Positions 27,132-36,166 of a stretch of DNA of 64,000 nucleotides are shown here, in pieces. This stretch comes from Nocardia jiangxiensis NBRC 101359 (GTDB taxonomy: Bacteria; Actinomycetota; Actinomycetes; Mycobacteriales; Mycobacteriaceae). Under the pieces are notes generated by a model, which saw nothing but the letters and a program-made list of their open reading frames with translations, ran no database searches and was not told the DNA's origin. Made by a program: the position numbers and the translations under genes. Every line of letters starts with the position of its first letter. The stretch's first letter is position 1. The DNA lies in the NCBI RefSeq assembly GCF_000308615.1, contig NZ_BAGB01000165.1, positions 1 through 64,000 on the forward strand, read 5' to 3'.

Positions 27132-27710
27132 TTGAGTGCGATTGATACAACGGACGTCGCAACCGGGATCTTGCGAGCTGCGATCGGAGTGGTGTTCATG
27201 CTCCATGGGTGGAACCACGCTTTCGGTGGCGGGCGCATCGCCGGCACTGCCGGGTGGTTCGAGAGCTTGGGTATGCGTCCGGGGCGTCTGCATGCCTGGG
27301 CGGCCACTGTAGTCGAGCTCGTCGGTGGCTTCCTGCTGGTGCTCGGACTGTTGACTCCTTTCGCGGCGGCGGCGCTTCTCGGCACGATGGTGGTTGCGTT
27401 CGTGACGAATCACCGAAGAAATGGATTCTTCATCTTCCGTCCAGGCGAGGGGTACGAATATGTGCTCGTCCTTGGATTCGTCCTGGCTTGCTTGGGCGGT
27501 CTTGGCGGGGGTCGGCTGACTCTCGACCACGGGCTGGGTATCTTCGGCGCTACCTGGACATCTCTGATCCTGACTTTGGTTTTCGGGGTAGTCGGTGGTC
27601 TGGTCCAGATACTGCTCTTCTGGCGGCCGCACGCAGCCGAGCCGGCTGCTGGGACGGATATCGCCGGTGATGAGCTCGGAGATGGTACTGCTGAATGGGC
27701 GGAGACCTAA
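27132..27710 (+). CDS. DoxX-family membrane protein
   Basis: A 192-residue integral membrane protein with four predicted helices. The DoxX signature is visible in GILRAAIGVVFMLHGWNHAF and in the following GTAGWFESLGM. The start is TTG 27132 because GGAGGAAG (27119-27126) sits five bases upstream; the frame is open a little further. DoxX proteins are linked to respiratory or redox-stress functions and often sit near oxidative catabolic genes. The specific role is unknown. Confidence 0.75.
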   Translation: MSAIDTTDVATGILRAAIGVVFMLHGWNHAFGGGRIAGTAGWFESLGMRPGRLHAWAATVVELVGGFLLVLGLLTPFAAAALLGTMVVAFVTNHRRNGFFIFRPGEGYEYVLVLGFVLACLGGLGGGRLTLDHGLGIFGATWTSLILTLVFGVVGGLVQILLFWRPHAAEPAAGTDIAGDELGDGTAEWAET

Positions 27711-27960
27711 TCGGCGAGATAGCGACTATGAAACCAGGGCATTCGCCTTGATTTCGCCACCAAGACTGAGATCGATTCAATATTTGCCCTACAGGGTAGG
27801 CGAGTGACGAATCGAAATTCGTTGAGGTCTGCGTCGCATCAGCAGTCTGAGTAACAGGCGACGTAAATTCGGTTCACCCTGGCGACCAATCGTCGTCGAC
27901 GCACAGGAGACGGAGCCTTCAGGTGAAGCCAACAACTACCTATGGACGGAGGTTCCAGAA

Positions 27961-28230
27961 ATGCTGACTCAATCCACACCGATGCCCGAGAGAGACCATA
28001 TTGCAGGCCTAATCGATGGTTCGATCGTACTGCAGCAAGATTCAGCCGGGGGATTATCGCTACAAGTGACGCTTGGGCCAACAGGACCGGAGCACGGCCG
28101 GCACGGTCCCTTGCTCGAGATCGGACTGGCTGCAGACGCGGTCGAGCATCTCGCGAGCCTCTTACTCAGCGACGGTGAGAAGACCATGACGGTTCGGTGC
28201 CATGTCGGTGTACGTGCGCGGGAGATTTAG
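27961..28230 (+). CDS. Small hypothetical protein
   Basis: An 89-residue open frame with GGAGG at 27948-27952, eight bases before ATG 27961. The sequence (GLIDGSIVLQQDSAGGLSLQVTLGP, ending VRCHVGVRAREI) looks like a compact beta-rich soluble protein, but I recognise no family. It sits between DoxX and GTP cyclohydrolase I in the same direction. Real but unassigned is my best reading. Confidence 0.45.
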   Translation: MLTQSTPMPERDHIAGLIDGSIVLQQDSAGGLSLQVTLGPTGPEHGRHGPLLEIGLAADAVEHLASLLLSDGEKTMTVRCHVGVRAREI

Positions 28231-28410
28231 CGGCTGACGCGCTCTTCCCGAGCGTTACGTGGACCCGCGGAATGGCCATGTCGATGTTGGCATATACCCG
28301 CGAGTGCATTGGTCTCATCAAGTTTATCGAACACGGCGCGGCCGGAGACAGGGACCAGCAAGGCGGCGCGCCAGATTACAGAACTACGACACAGTGAGGA
28401 GCAGGTCTTG

Positions 28411-29016
28411 ATGAATATGACTGTTCCAAACCGAGCGGCGATCATTTCCGATCGGCCTACCATCGATGTACATGCTGCCCAGGATGCGGTACACCAGCTG
28501 CTCGCCGCAATCGGGGCGGATCCTGGGAATGAGGATCTCCAGGAGACACCACGCCGTGTGGCGGAGGCGTTGAAGGAACTTCTCTCACCGCGCCCCTTTC
28601 GAGTCACGACATTTCCGAACGACCAGGGGTACGACGAACTCGTACTGGCCAAAGGGATTCCCTTCCGGTCACTGTGCGAGCACCACATGCTGCCGTTCTA
28701 CGGTCGCGCCCACGTCGGCTACTTCCCGGGCAACCGGATCGTAGGAATCTCCAAGTTAGCGCGGGTCGTAGAGCATTATGCTTGTCGACTGCAGGTTCAG
28801 GAGCGAATGACCAAACAAATAGCGGACTGGCTCGTCGACACGCTCAACCCGAAGGGCGTCGGTGTTGTCATCGAGGCAGAACACACCTGTATGACGCTAC
28901 GCGGCGTTCACGCCGTCGGTTCGCAGACCGTTACTTCAGCACTGCACGGTGTACCTCGCGAAAGCGCCAGCTCCCGAGCTGAGTTCTTCGCGTTGACGGG
29001 CGTGAGCATGCGATAA
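28411..29016 (+). CDS. folE: GTP cyclohydrolase I (non-housekeeping copy)
   Basis: A 201-residue type IA GTP cyclohydrolase, which makes 7,8-dihydroneopterin triphosphate from GTP. Zinc ligands Cys89, His92 (SLCEHHMLP) and Cys160 (HTCMTLRG) are intact, as are GISKLARVV and QVQERMTKQIAD. ATG 28411 has GAGGAG at 28396-28401. No folate genes surround it, so it is unlikely to be the housekeeping folE operon. An accessory copy may raise pterin supply for a pterin-dependent hydroxylase encoded elsewhere; no such enzyme is in the window. Confidence 0.85.
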   Translation: MNMTVPNRAAIISDRPTIDVHAAQDAVHQLLAAIGADPGNEDLQETPRRVAEALKELLSPRPFRVTTFPNDQGYDELVLAKGIPFRSLCEHHMLPFYGRAHVGYFPGNRIVGISKLARVVEHYACRLQVQERMTKQIADWLVDTLNPKGVGVVIEAEHTCMTLRGVHAVGSQTVTSALHGVPRESASSRAEFFALTGVSMR

Positions 29017-29196
29017 CCATCGACTTCGCCGACTGCGGACATCGAGATTCGAGTCCAGCCGCCCGATCGTCGGGTCGGGGGAGCAAGCGATCTGTTCGAT
29101 GGAAATGAGGCCGATGCGTTTCCTGATGGCTTATGCCTGCAAGCTATGACTCGACCTCCGGTCCATTGGCTGGCTACTTACGAAATTTGACTCCTC

Positions 29197-30456
29197 ATGA
29201 TATTCACCCCAACTCGTGGACGAGCCCCTGCTGCACCACGATTGCCTGTTCGCCCGCTGATCGTTACCGCGGTCTTCATCCTGCCCGCGCTGATTATGCG
29301 AGGCATCGGGGCAAGTCCCGGCGCAACTTCGACCCTGCTGGTCTTTGGCGGTGCGGTAGTTGCGGCCAGCTTCCTTCTCGCTTGGGCGACTGAAGCCGCC
29401 CAGGTCGACATCTCTGGTGGTCTGGCAATCGCCATCCTCGCATTGGTCGCCGTGCTGCCTGAATACGCGGTCGATGTGTATTACGCATGGACTTCTGGGC
29501 ACCTCCCCGAGTACACGAAGTACGCCGCGGCCAATATGACTGGTTCTAACCGGCTGCTGATGGGACTGGGCTGGCCGATCGTGGTGCTGGTCGGCATCGC
29601 CGTCACCAACAAGCTGAACGGGCGGCGGTCGACCACCCTCAGGCTGGAGCAGGACAACCGCGTTGAGTTGGGGTTCTTATGCGTGGCTGGCGGCTTTGCA
29701 TTCCTGGCGCCGGCAACTGGACGGATTCATCTTCTTCTCGGTCTGGCGTTGCTGGCCTGGTTCGGCTTCTACCTGTACAAACTCGCCCGAGGCCCGGCTG
29801 AAGAGCCGGATCTGATCGGAGCCGCTGCCACTCTCGGGGCTTTATCAGCCACCCGGCGTCGTATGATGGTTATCGCGCTGTTTGCGATCGCGGCGATAGT
29901 CATTCTGGTGTGTGCGGAACCGTTCGCGAATAGCCTTATAAACACGGGCACCGAACTCGGTATCGACCGATTTCTCCTCGTGCAATGGCTAGCACCGCTG
30001 GCTTCAGAGGCGCCGGAGTTCGTCATTGCTGTTCTGTTCGCTCTCCGAGGTAAGGGAACCGCTGCGGTCGCCACACTCATCTCGTCCAAAGTCAACCAAT
30101 GGACGCTACTGGTCGGGTCTTTGCCGATCGCACATCTCGTCGGCGGTGGCGGAACGAGCCTAGTGCTGGACGCGCGCCAGACGGAGGAGCTGCTACTGAC
30201 CGCCGCTCAGACCTTGATGGGTGTTGCGTTGATCCTCGGGCTCAGGTTCCACCGTTGGGCAGCATGGACTCTGCTGCTACTGTTCGCTGTCCAATTTCCA
30301 GTCACGGGGCCGGCGGGTCGGCTGGCCCTCGCGGTTGTTTATGCGACTGCGGCCTGCGTACTGCTGGCCGTTAATCGAAGGCATCTCATTTCGGTTCTGG
30401 CTGCGCCGTTTCAACTCGGTGGAGACTGCAACCGGCCGGGTGCTGGCGAGCTTTGA
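29197..30456 (+). CDS. CaCA-superfamily cation exchanger-like membrane protein
   Basis: A 419-residue integral membrane protein with about ten to eleven helices. The two alpha repeats of the Ca2+:cation antiporter superfamily are visible as LPEYAVDVYYAW (about residues 88-99) and SEAPEFVIAVLFALRGKGT (about 270-288), each with the conserved acidic residue. ATG 29197 has no strong ribosome-binding site. Substrate and link to catabolism are unknown; it ends block C before the GntR gene. Confidence 0.7.
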   Translation: MIFTPTRGRAPAAPRLPVRPLIVTAVFILPALIMRGIGASPGATSTLLVFGGAVVAASFLLAWATEAAQVDISGGLAIAILALVAVLPEYAVDVYYAWTSGHLPEYTKYAAANMTGSNRLLMGLGWPIVVLVGIAVTNKLNGRRSTTLRLEQDNRVELGFLCVAGGFAFLAPATGRIHLLLGLALLAWFGFYLYKLARGPAEEPDLIGAAATLGALSATRRRMMVIALFAIAAIVILVCAEPFANSLINTGTELGIDRFLLVQWLAPLASEAPEFVIAVLFALRGKGTAAVATLISSKVNQWTLLVGSLPIAHLVGGGGTSLVLDARQTEELLLTAAQTLMGVALILGLRFHRWAAWTLLLLFAVQFPVTGPAGRLALAVVYATAACVLLAVNRRHLISVLAAPFQLGGDCNRPGAGEL

Positions 30457-30632
30457 CGTGGGCATCGATCACGGAACCAGCAGAGGACCAGACGTCGGTA
30501 GTCGTTGCCTGCTACGTCCGCCGTATGTATGGCCCTCGCGTGGACCGCCCTAGGGCACTCGCAGTGCGTGATTTGCGGGGTGTACCTGCGAAGACAGTCT
30601 CTTCCGACACGGGTCTCAGGGCCGCTGGTTGG

Positions 30633-30662
30633 TTGACCGCCCCAACTCGACTGTCGTAGTAT
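30633..30662 (+). promoter_or_regulatory. Promoter of the GntR regulator
   Basis: TTGACC (30633-30638) and TAGTAT (30657-30662) are spaced by 18 bases. The -10 box ends one base before the operator palindrome at 30664-30682, so a bound repressor would cover the transcription start. Confidence 0.6.
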
Positions 30663-30663
30663 G

Positions 30664-30682
30664 TACTTTGTCAGACAAAGTA
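30664..30682. promoter_or_regulatory. GntR operator 1: perfect 19-bp palindrome
   Basis: TACTTTGTC and GACAAAGTA are perfect 9-base arms around a central A, immediately after the -10 box and before the ribosome-binding site of the GntR gene. Close copies are at 42095-42113 (17 of 19 identical) and 51754-51772 (15 of 19), all sharing the core TGTCAGACAAA. Length and TnGTC..GACnA symmetry are typical of FadR-subfamily GntR operators. Confidence 0.75.
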
Positions 30683-30692
30683 AGGGGAGCGT

Positions 30693-31361
30693 GTGGAGAC
30701 TGAAAAACTTGACTTGCTGATCGACCGACCGTCCGAGTCGATCCCTGAGCGGGTTGTTCGGCGTGTGCGCCAGGCGATTGCGGAGGGATTGCTTCCTCCT
30801 GGGCGGCGTCTCACTGAGCGTGAGCTCATGGAACTGACCGGCGTCAGCCGTACTTCTATACGTGAAGCAGTGCGGCTTCTGCAGACCCTCGGCTTGGTGG
30901 AGACCTCGCCAAGCCGAGGAGTGCAGGTGGCCGTTCTCGGCAGCGCTGAAGTTCGGGAGATCTACGAGATGAGGGAGGCGCTGGAACCGGCTGCGGCAGC
31001 GCTGTTTACTCGTAGGGCGACGGATGCTGAGGTAGCGGCGCTGGTCGAGTTGGCCCAGCCGAGGGTGTCCGGCGAGGAGCGGCTGAAGGCGATCGACAAG
31101 TTCGACGAGTTGCTACTCGAAGGAGCTCGCAACTCCTTGCTGAAAGATACGCTGGGTGCACTTCACGCCCGAATAAATGCACTGCGAACTCTGTCTCTAT
31201 CCGTTCCTGGGCGGTTGGAACTAGCTGTCCAGGAGTATTTGGATTTGGCTGCGGCGATTGAGGATCGATCACCCGAAAGGGCTGCGGAGGCCGCGCGAGT
31301 TCATGTGCATTCTGCTGCGGAGGCTGCGCTGGAAGCGGTAAAGGTGCTCGAACAGAAATAG
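30693..31361 (+). CDS. GntR-family regulator, FadR subfamily
   Basis: A 222-residue regulator with an N-terminal winged helix-turn-helix (about residues 10-78; LTERELMELTGVSRTSIREA) and a C-terminal all-helical FCD effector domain (about 95-215; EIYEMREALEPAAAALFTRR). The start is GTG 30693, with AGGGGAG at 30683-30689. A perfect 19-bp palindrome lies between its -10 box and start. The presence of that palindrome at two other promoters suggests it governs itself, the 42229 BKACE operon and the 51969 transporter. Ligand unknown, probably a carboxylate or acyl-CoA of the pathway. Confidence 0.85.
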   Translation: METEKLDLLIDRPSESIPERVVRRVRQAIAEGLLPPGRRLTERELMELTGVSRTSIREAVRLLQTLGLVETSPSRGVQVAVLGSAEVREIYEMREALEPAAAALFTRRATDAEVAALVELAQPRVSGEERLKAIDKFDELLLEGARNSLLKDTLGALHARINALRTLSLSVPGRLELAVQEYLDLAAAIEDRSPERAAEAARVHVHSAAEAALEAVKVLEQK

Positions 31362-31479
31362 TATTTCTGTATTCTCTTTCCGCAAAACTTTCATATATTC
31401 TACTACGTAATGCGCGCTGCTGCTGAGTGGCGAGCTGGGGTGGGTTGCGCTCGATCAACTGACATTGTTGAGAGGCGAA

Positions 31480-32619
31480 ATGTCGAGATTCATAAATGAT
31501 GTTGCTGTCGTTGGCGTTGGTCAATCCAACTTCCGAGAGCTGTATTCAAACAAGGATACTTCCCGGGATCTATACGGCCTGGCAGCCGGTGCTTTTCGAG
31601 AGGCATTGGACGATGCCGGGATCGAAAAGAGCGAGGTAGATGGTCTCCTTTGTACGAATGTCAAGTACGGCCGAATGGCTGATGTGCTCGGTATGCACAA
31701 TGTTCGTTTCGTGCACGACCTCGAAGGCTCCGGTCGAATGAGCGGCGTTGTCTTGCAGGAGGCATGTGCCTTGGTGCGGGCTGGTCTTGCCGACGTCGTG
31801 GCCTGCGTGTACGCAACCAATGGTCGGTCCGCTCGATTGACCTACGGTGGCGAGGAAGCCGGGCCGACGGCCAGCTACGACACAATGTACGGAATGACTT
31901 CGCCGGGTGCTTATGTCGCGATGATGTACCAACGATATAGGCAACTCTACGGCGCTTCTGAGGACGCGCTGGCTGCTTTGGCGATCAACAATCGTCGCAA
32001 CGCAGCACTCAACCCCGCGGCGGTGTTCCAGCAGGAGATCGACCGGGACGACTACATGGCATCCCGTTTCGTCTCCGAGCCCTTGCGCAAGCTCGACTAC
32101 TGCCTGATCAATGACGGTGGAGTCGCATTTATTGTCACCTCGCTCGAGCGGGCTCGCTCGATGCGGAAGCCTCCTGTCCGCGTTATCGGGACGGCAGGAA
32201 TGAGCAACTTGACCAACTTCTACACCAGTGAAGACTTCTTCTATTCGGCTTGCAGCGAGGTCGCTAGTCGGCTGTACAAGGAAACTGGCCTCAAACCCGA
32301 TCACGTCGACTGTCTGCAGGTGTATGACAACTTCACTCCCACCATTCTCTTTACACTCGAGGGCTTTGGGCATGCGCCTAAGGGCGGTTCTTGGGAATGG
32401 GTGCAGGACGGGCGAATCCACCGGGACGGGCCGCGGCCGTTGAATACTTCGGGCGGCCATACCAGCGAGAGCTACATGCAGGGCTTCGCGCTGCATGTCG
32501 AAGCCGTCCGGCAGGCACGTGGCGAGGCCGGCGAGCGTCAGGTGGCCAACTGCGAAACGGTCCAGTACATGTGCGCGTCGCCCATTGTCACATCGCATGT
32601 GCTGACCGTGGAGAAGTGA
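31480..32619 (+). CDS. Thiolase-like protein, copy 3
   Basis: A 379-residue thiolase-fold protein. The N-terminus reads DVAVVGVGQSNFREL. The nucleophile region (DLEGSGRMSGVVLQEACALV) lacks the thiolase cysteine, and the C-terminal motif is NTSGGHTSESYMQGFALHV without GHP. VYDNFTP near residue 285 and ESYMQGF provide tyrosines at places where Ltp2 aldolases use catalytic tyrosines. ATG 31480 follows GAGG closely; a TTG at 31465 is an alternative start. Its DUF35 partner follows after nine bases. Confidence 0.75.
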   Translation: MSRFINDVAVVGVGQSNFRELYSNKDTSRDLYGLAAGAFREALDDAGIEKSEVDGLLCTNVKYGRMADVLGMHNVRFVHDLEGSGRMSGVVLQEACALVRAGLADVVACVYATNGRSARLTYGGEEAGPTASYDTMYGMTSPGAYVAMMYQRYRQLYGASEDALAALAINNRRNAALNPAAVFQQEIDRDDYMASRFVSEPLRKLDYCLINDGGVAFIVTSLERARSMRKPPVRVIGTAGMSNLTNFYTSEDFFYSACSEVASRLYKETGLKPDHVDCLQVYDNFTPTILFTLEGFGHAPKGGSWEWVQDGRIHRDGPRPLNTSGGHTSESYMQGFALHVEAVRQARGEAGERQVANCETVQYMCASPIVTSHVLTVEK

Positions 32620-32628
32620 GGTTCAGAA

Positions 32629-33057
32629 ATGCTTTCCGAAGCGTACTCGGCATTGTTGCCGGAGATCACAGCCACGAATGGACCCTTCTGGCAAGGCTGT
32701 GCACAGGGTGAGTTGCGGCTGCAAGTCTGTGACGCATGCGGTACTTTCCGCTTCCCGGATGCGCCAGTTTGCCCCAGATGCCTGCACGATTCCTTTACGT
32801 GGAAGAAGACCAGCGGGACGGGCCGGCTCTGGTCGTGGATCAGAATTCACCAGCGCTATTTGGCGGCCTACGCGGATGAGATCCCATATGTTGTGGCGTT
32901 CGTTCAGCTGTCGGAGGGGCCATTCCTGATCACGCACCTCGTCGATGGTCCTCCGGATTCTTGGTTGGACCAACCGGTGCGAGCGGTCTTTGAGCCCGAC
33001 GCGGCTGGGCGATCGGTGCTCAAGTTCGCCGTCGATGAACTTCAGGAGCAGCGATGA
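32629..33057 (+). CDS. DUF35 OB-fold/zinc-ribbon partner protein, copy 3
   Basis: A 142-residue DUF35 protein with zinc-ribbon cysteines at residues 34, 37, 48 and 51 (CDAC and CPRC) and an OB-fold after residue 58. It is the likely subunit of the thiolase-like protein encoded just upstream, and its stop overlaps the start of the enoyl-CoA hydratase gene (ATGA), so the four genes 31480-36151 are translationally linked. Confidence 0.85.
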   Translation: MLSEAYSALLPEITATNGPFWQGCAQGELRLQVCDACGTFRFPDAPVCPRCLHDSFTWKKTSGTGRLWSWIRIHQRYLAAYADEIPYVVAFVQLSEGPFLITHLVDGPPDSWLDQPVRAVFEPDAAGRSVLKFAVDELQEQR

Positions 33058-33863
33058 GCGCGCCGAACCAAGAGTTGGTGCAATGCAGCGATCTGGGGGA
33101 CGGCGTCATGTGGGTGACGCTGAACCGGCCTGAGAAGCGGAATGCGATGAACCGCGCGGCGCGCGCCGCGTTGTTGAATGTGCTGGACGACTGTGCGATG
33201 AAGATGGCGAAGGTCGTCGTTCTCACGGGCGCAGGTCCGGCATTCTGCGCGGGCGCCGATCTCAAAGAAGCTGCCCAGGACGGGCCGGACGCGGACTCCC
33301 AGGTGCCGGGCAGCCGTACGAGCTGGCTGACAGTACAAGAGCGAATCCGCGATCATCCGGCGATCGTGATCGCTGCGGTCAACGGTTTTGCACTCGGCGG
33401 CGGTGTCACCTTGATCAATTCGAGCGACCTGGCCATCGCCACCGAGGATGCGCCGATCGGCATGCCCGAGGTGGGGTTCGGCCTGTATCCGAGCCTGGCC
33501 GGCCCGTCGACGCAGTTGCGGCTGGGTCCCAAACGTGCCGCTTGGATGGTCCTGACGGCCGACCGGATCAGCGGTCGTACGGCCGCGGAGTGGGGGCTTG
33601 TGAACCAGGCGGTGCCAGCCGAAAAACTGAGCCAGGCCGCGCTCGATCTGGCTCACAAGATCGCAGGATACGACAATGTGACGCTTACTTGGTCGAAGCG
33701 AGCGCTGCAGCAGATTCCGATGCATATTTCCGAGTGGTCGGCCGCGCTTCGTTACGGTGAGAGCGTCAGGGCACAGATCGCCGTTCGATCCGATGTCCTC
33801 GACGATGGGCACGTGGTGCACAACCGTGCGGTGCGTGGTGGGCCGGGCGAGGTGCCGCAGTGA
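33054..33863 (+). CDS. Enoyl-CoA hydratase/isomerase 1
   Basis: A 269-residue crotonase. The oxyanion-hole segments CAGADLKEA and FALGGGVTL are present. Both glutamates used by true hydratases can be assigned (in ATEDAPIG and MPEVGFG), so hydration of an enoyl-CoA is plausible. The start overlaps the DUF35 stop (ATGA) and its own stop overlaps the next gene's GTG, giving a fully coupled operon. Hydration before the thiolase-like/DUF35 retro-aldol step would match known side-chain degradation logic. Confidence 0.8.
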   Translation: MSAPNQELVQCSDLGDGVMWVTLNRPEKRNAMNRAARAALLNVLDDCAMKMAKVVVLTGAGPAFCAGADLKEAAQDGPDADSQVPGSRTSWLTVQERIRDHPAIVIAAVNGFALGGGVTLINSSDLAIATEDAPIGMPEVGFGLYPSLAGPSTQLRLGPKRAAWMVLTADRISGRTAAEWGLVNQAVPAEKLSQAALDLAHKIAGYDNVTLTWSKRALQQIPMHISEWSAALRYGESVRAQIAVRSDVLDDGHVVHNRAVRGGPGEVPQ

Positions 33864-36151
33864 GCACCGGCGGAGGGGATCGGGATCCTTCGGTGCCGGC
33901 TCGGCCACTGCGGGTAGTCGAGCTCGCGGCAGGGGTTGCTGGCCAAGCTTGTGGACGATTGTTCGCCGGTCTCGGTCATGATGTGCTCAAATTCGAGCCG
34001 CCGACCGGTGACCCGATGAGGAATCAAGCGCCGTTGAATCGAGCTGGCATCGGATTCACGTTCGCCACCTTGAATTCGGCCAAGCGTAGCCGAGTTGTCG
34101 AGCTGGAGACTTCCGCCGGTCGTTCAGATCTGGCTGGGCAGCTGTCCGGTGCCGACGTTCTGATTATCGACCTTGGGCCGAGGGCGGCAGAGGCGGCTGG
34201 TTTGTCGGCCACGCAGCTGCGCGCAACCTGGCCTCACCTGACGGTAGTTTGGTTCACCCTTTACGGGCTCGACGACAGCCGTTCGAACCAGTTCGGGGAC
34301 AGCCTCCTCGCGGAAAGCTACGGTGGCCTCGCCTGGATGATCGGCGAACCGAGCCAGGCTCCCCTGAGCTTGGGTGGAGAACAGGCGGCACACGCGTCCG
34401 CGTTCGTCGGATTCTTCGGTGCCATGCTTGCGATCCGGCGATCAGGTGGTGATGTTGTCGATGTCGCACTATGCGATGTTGCGGCGTATCTCGATTGGAA
34501 GAGCGAGGTCAGCTACGCCGTCGGTGGTCAACTGCCTAAACGGAGCGGCGCGAGCATAGGACCGTGGCGTATCGTGCCGGCGGCCGACGGTTGGATCGGG
34601 GTGGTCTTCCAGCCTGAGCAGTGGGACTCGGTCGTCGCGCTGATTGGTGACCCGGCGTTGTCGGACCCGGAGCTCGAGGACAAGGACACCCGGGCGTCGA
34701 ACCCGCAACGGTGGTGGCCGGTTATTACTGGTTGGGCTGCTGAACTTCCCAAACGGGAGATCTATCGGCGAGCTCAGCGCCTCGGCTTGCCATTCGGATA
34801 CAGCGCGGACATGGCCGATTTATCCATGGACCCCCAATTCCGCGCTCGCGGATTCATCACTGACCGTGAGGACAACGGTGAACCGATGGTCGGGCCGCTG
34901 GTGGTGGCAGCGGGGCAGAGTTGGTGTGGTGGCGAACCGCCGGAACTGGGCGGTGACAACAGTTCGCCGCCGGTCCCTCGTCGCGCGTACAGCGAGCTGC
35001 CGGATCTCGATATCGCACCTCTTGCGGGCGTGGTCGTGCTGGACCTTGGCACGATCACCGCCGGTGCCGCCACAAGCCGATTCCTGGCTGACTACGGCGC
35101 GACCGTCATCAAGGTGGAGGCGCCGGATCGCCCCGATATGTTCCGGGTGTGGTCGGCGAGCGGGCCAACGACGCCTGGCGCGCAGGGGCCCCAGGTATCA
35201 CCGCTTTTCGAATCGAATAACGCGGGCAAGCTGGCGGTATCGCTCGACCTGAAGTCCGAGCAAGGCCGTGTGGAGATGGCGAGCCTGGCAGCACAGGCGG
35301 ACGTGCTGGTCGAGAACTTTACAGTTGGCGTCACAGAGCGGCTTGGGATCGACCACGCGAGCCTACTGAAGATCAATCCCGAATTGATCTCTGTCTCGCT
35401 CTCGAGTCAGGGCCAATCGGGGCCCGAGGCTCGCTCGAGGTCGTACGGATCGACTTTGGATCTGTTATCCGGGTTGGCCTCGGTTACCGGCTACTCCGGT
35501 GGCGCACCGATCTGGTCGTCGGCGGATGTGAACTATCCCGATCAGCTGGTGTCGTTGCTCGCTGCCGGCCTGGCAGTTCATTCTCTGAATTTCGGCCTGA
35601 AGGGGGAGCAGCTCGATCTGTCCCAGCGTGAGGTCGTCAGCTGGACTATGGCTGACCGGATCGCCGAATACGCGGAGACGGGCAGGGTGCCTGAACCCGG
35701 GGCGAACCGCCGCGCCGGAAGCACCCCGCACGATGTTTACCGGTGCGCAGGTTCGGAGGACTGGGTTGCCATTGCATGCCACCGCGACGCCGACCGAACG
35801 GCGCTCGCCGCCGTTCTCGGTGCGCGTGGTTGGGCAGAAATGTCAGAGACCTGGTGGCAGACCCACTACGAGGACATTGACCGCGTGATTGCGGAGTGGT
35901 CTATCGAGCGTTCCCGCGAGGAATGTGTTCGGCAACTGGTCGAAGCAGGCGTGCCGTGCGCGCCGGTTAACACCGCCGCGGACCGTGAGCGCGATCCGCG
36001 ATACCGGGAGCGTCGGGTGTTCCTGAACGACGGGCTGCCGCGCAAGGGCTTTCCGATGCGGTTGCTCGGGTACCAGCCACCAGACCCCACGCCCGCACCG
36101 GACATCGGGCGCGACAACGCGACCGTCCTGGTCCGGCGATCGATGACCTGA
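33860..36151 (+). CDS. Two-domain class III CoA-transferase (tandem CaiB/BaiF), copy 2
   Basis: A 763-residue tandem of two CaiB/BaiF domains (about residues 10-370 and 390-760), with Rossmann starts PLRVVELAAGVAGQACGRLF and GVVVLDLGTITAGAATSRF. The aspartate expected for CoA transfer is present in the second half (VNYPDQLVSLLAAG); the first half has GGEQAAHASAF there. This repeats the one-active-site design of 22691-25282. The start is GTG 33860, overlapping the hydratase stop. It probably activates the acid that enters this operon's pathway. Confidence 0.8.
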   Translation: MSTGGGDRDPSVPARPLRVVELAAGVAGQACGRLFAGLGHDVLKFEPPTGDPMRNQAPLNRAGIGFTFATLNSAKRSRVVELETSAGRSDLAGQLSGADVLIIDLGPRAAEAAGLSATQLRATWPHLTVVWFTLYGLDDSRSNQFGDSLLAESYGGLAWMIGEPSQAPLSLGGEQAAHASAFVGFFGAMLAIRRSGGDVVDVALCDVAAYLDWKSEVSYAVGGQLPKRSGASIGPWRIVPAADGWIGVVFQPEQWDSVVALIGDPALSDPELEDKDTRASNPQRWWPVITGWAAELPKREIYRRAQRLGLPFGYSADMADLSMDPQFRARGFITDREDNGEPMVGPLVVAAGQSWCGGEPPELGGDNSSPPVPRRAYSELPDLDIAPLAGVVVLDLGTITAGAATSRFLADYGATVIKVEAPDRPDMFRVWSASGPTTPGAQGPQVSPLFESNNAGKLAVSLDLKSEQGRVEMASLAAQADVLVENFTVGVTERLGIDHASLLKINPELISVSLSSQGQSGPEARSRSYGSTLDLLSGLASVTGYSGGAPIWSSADVNYPDQLVSLLAAGLAVHSLNFGLKGEQLDLSQREVVSWTMADRIAEYAETGRVPEPGANRRAGSTPHDVYRCAGSEDWVAIACHRDADRTALAAVLGARGWAEMSETWWQTHYEDIDRVIAEWSIERSREECVRQLVEAGVPCAPVNTAADRERDPRYRERRVFLNDGLPRKGFPMRLLGYQPPDPTPAPDIGRDNATVLVRRSMT

Positions 36152-36166
36152 AGAAGGAGGCTGATG

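Noticed and set aside
29131-29502. Minus-strand open frame antisense to the CaCA-type gene
   Set aside because: Polar, low-information sequence typical of an antisense shadow of a membrane-protein gene.
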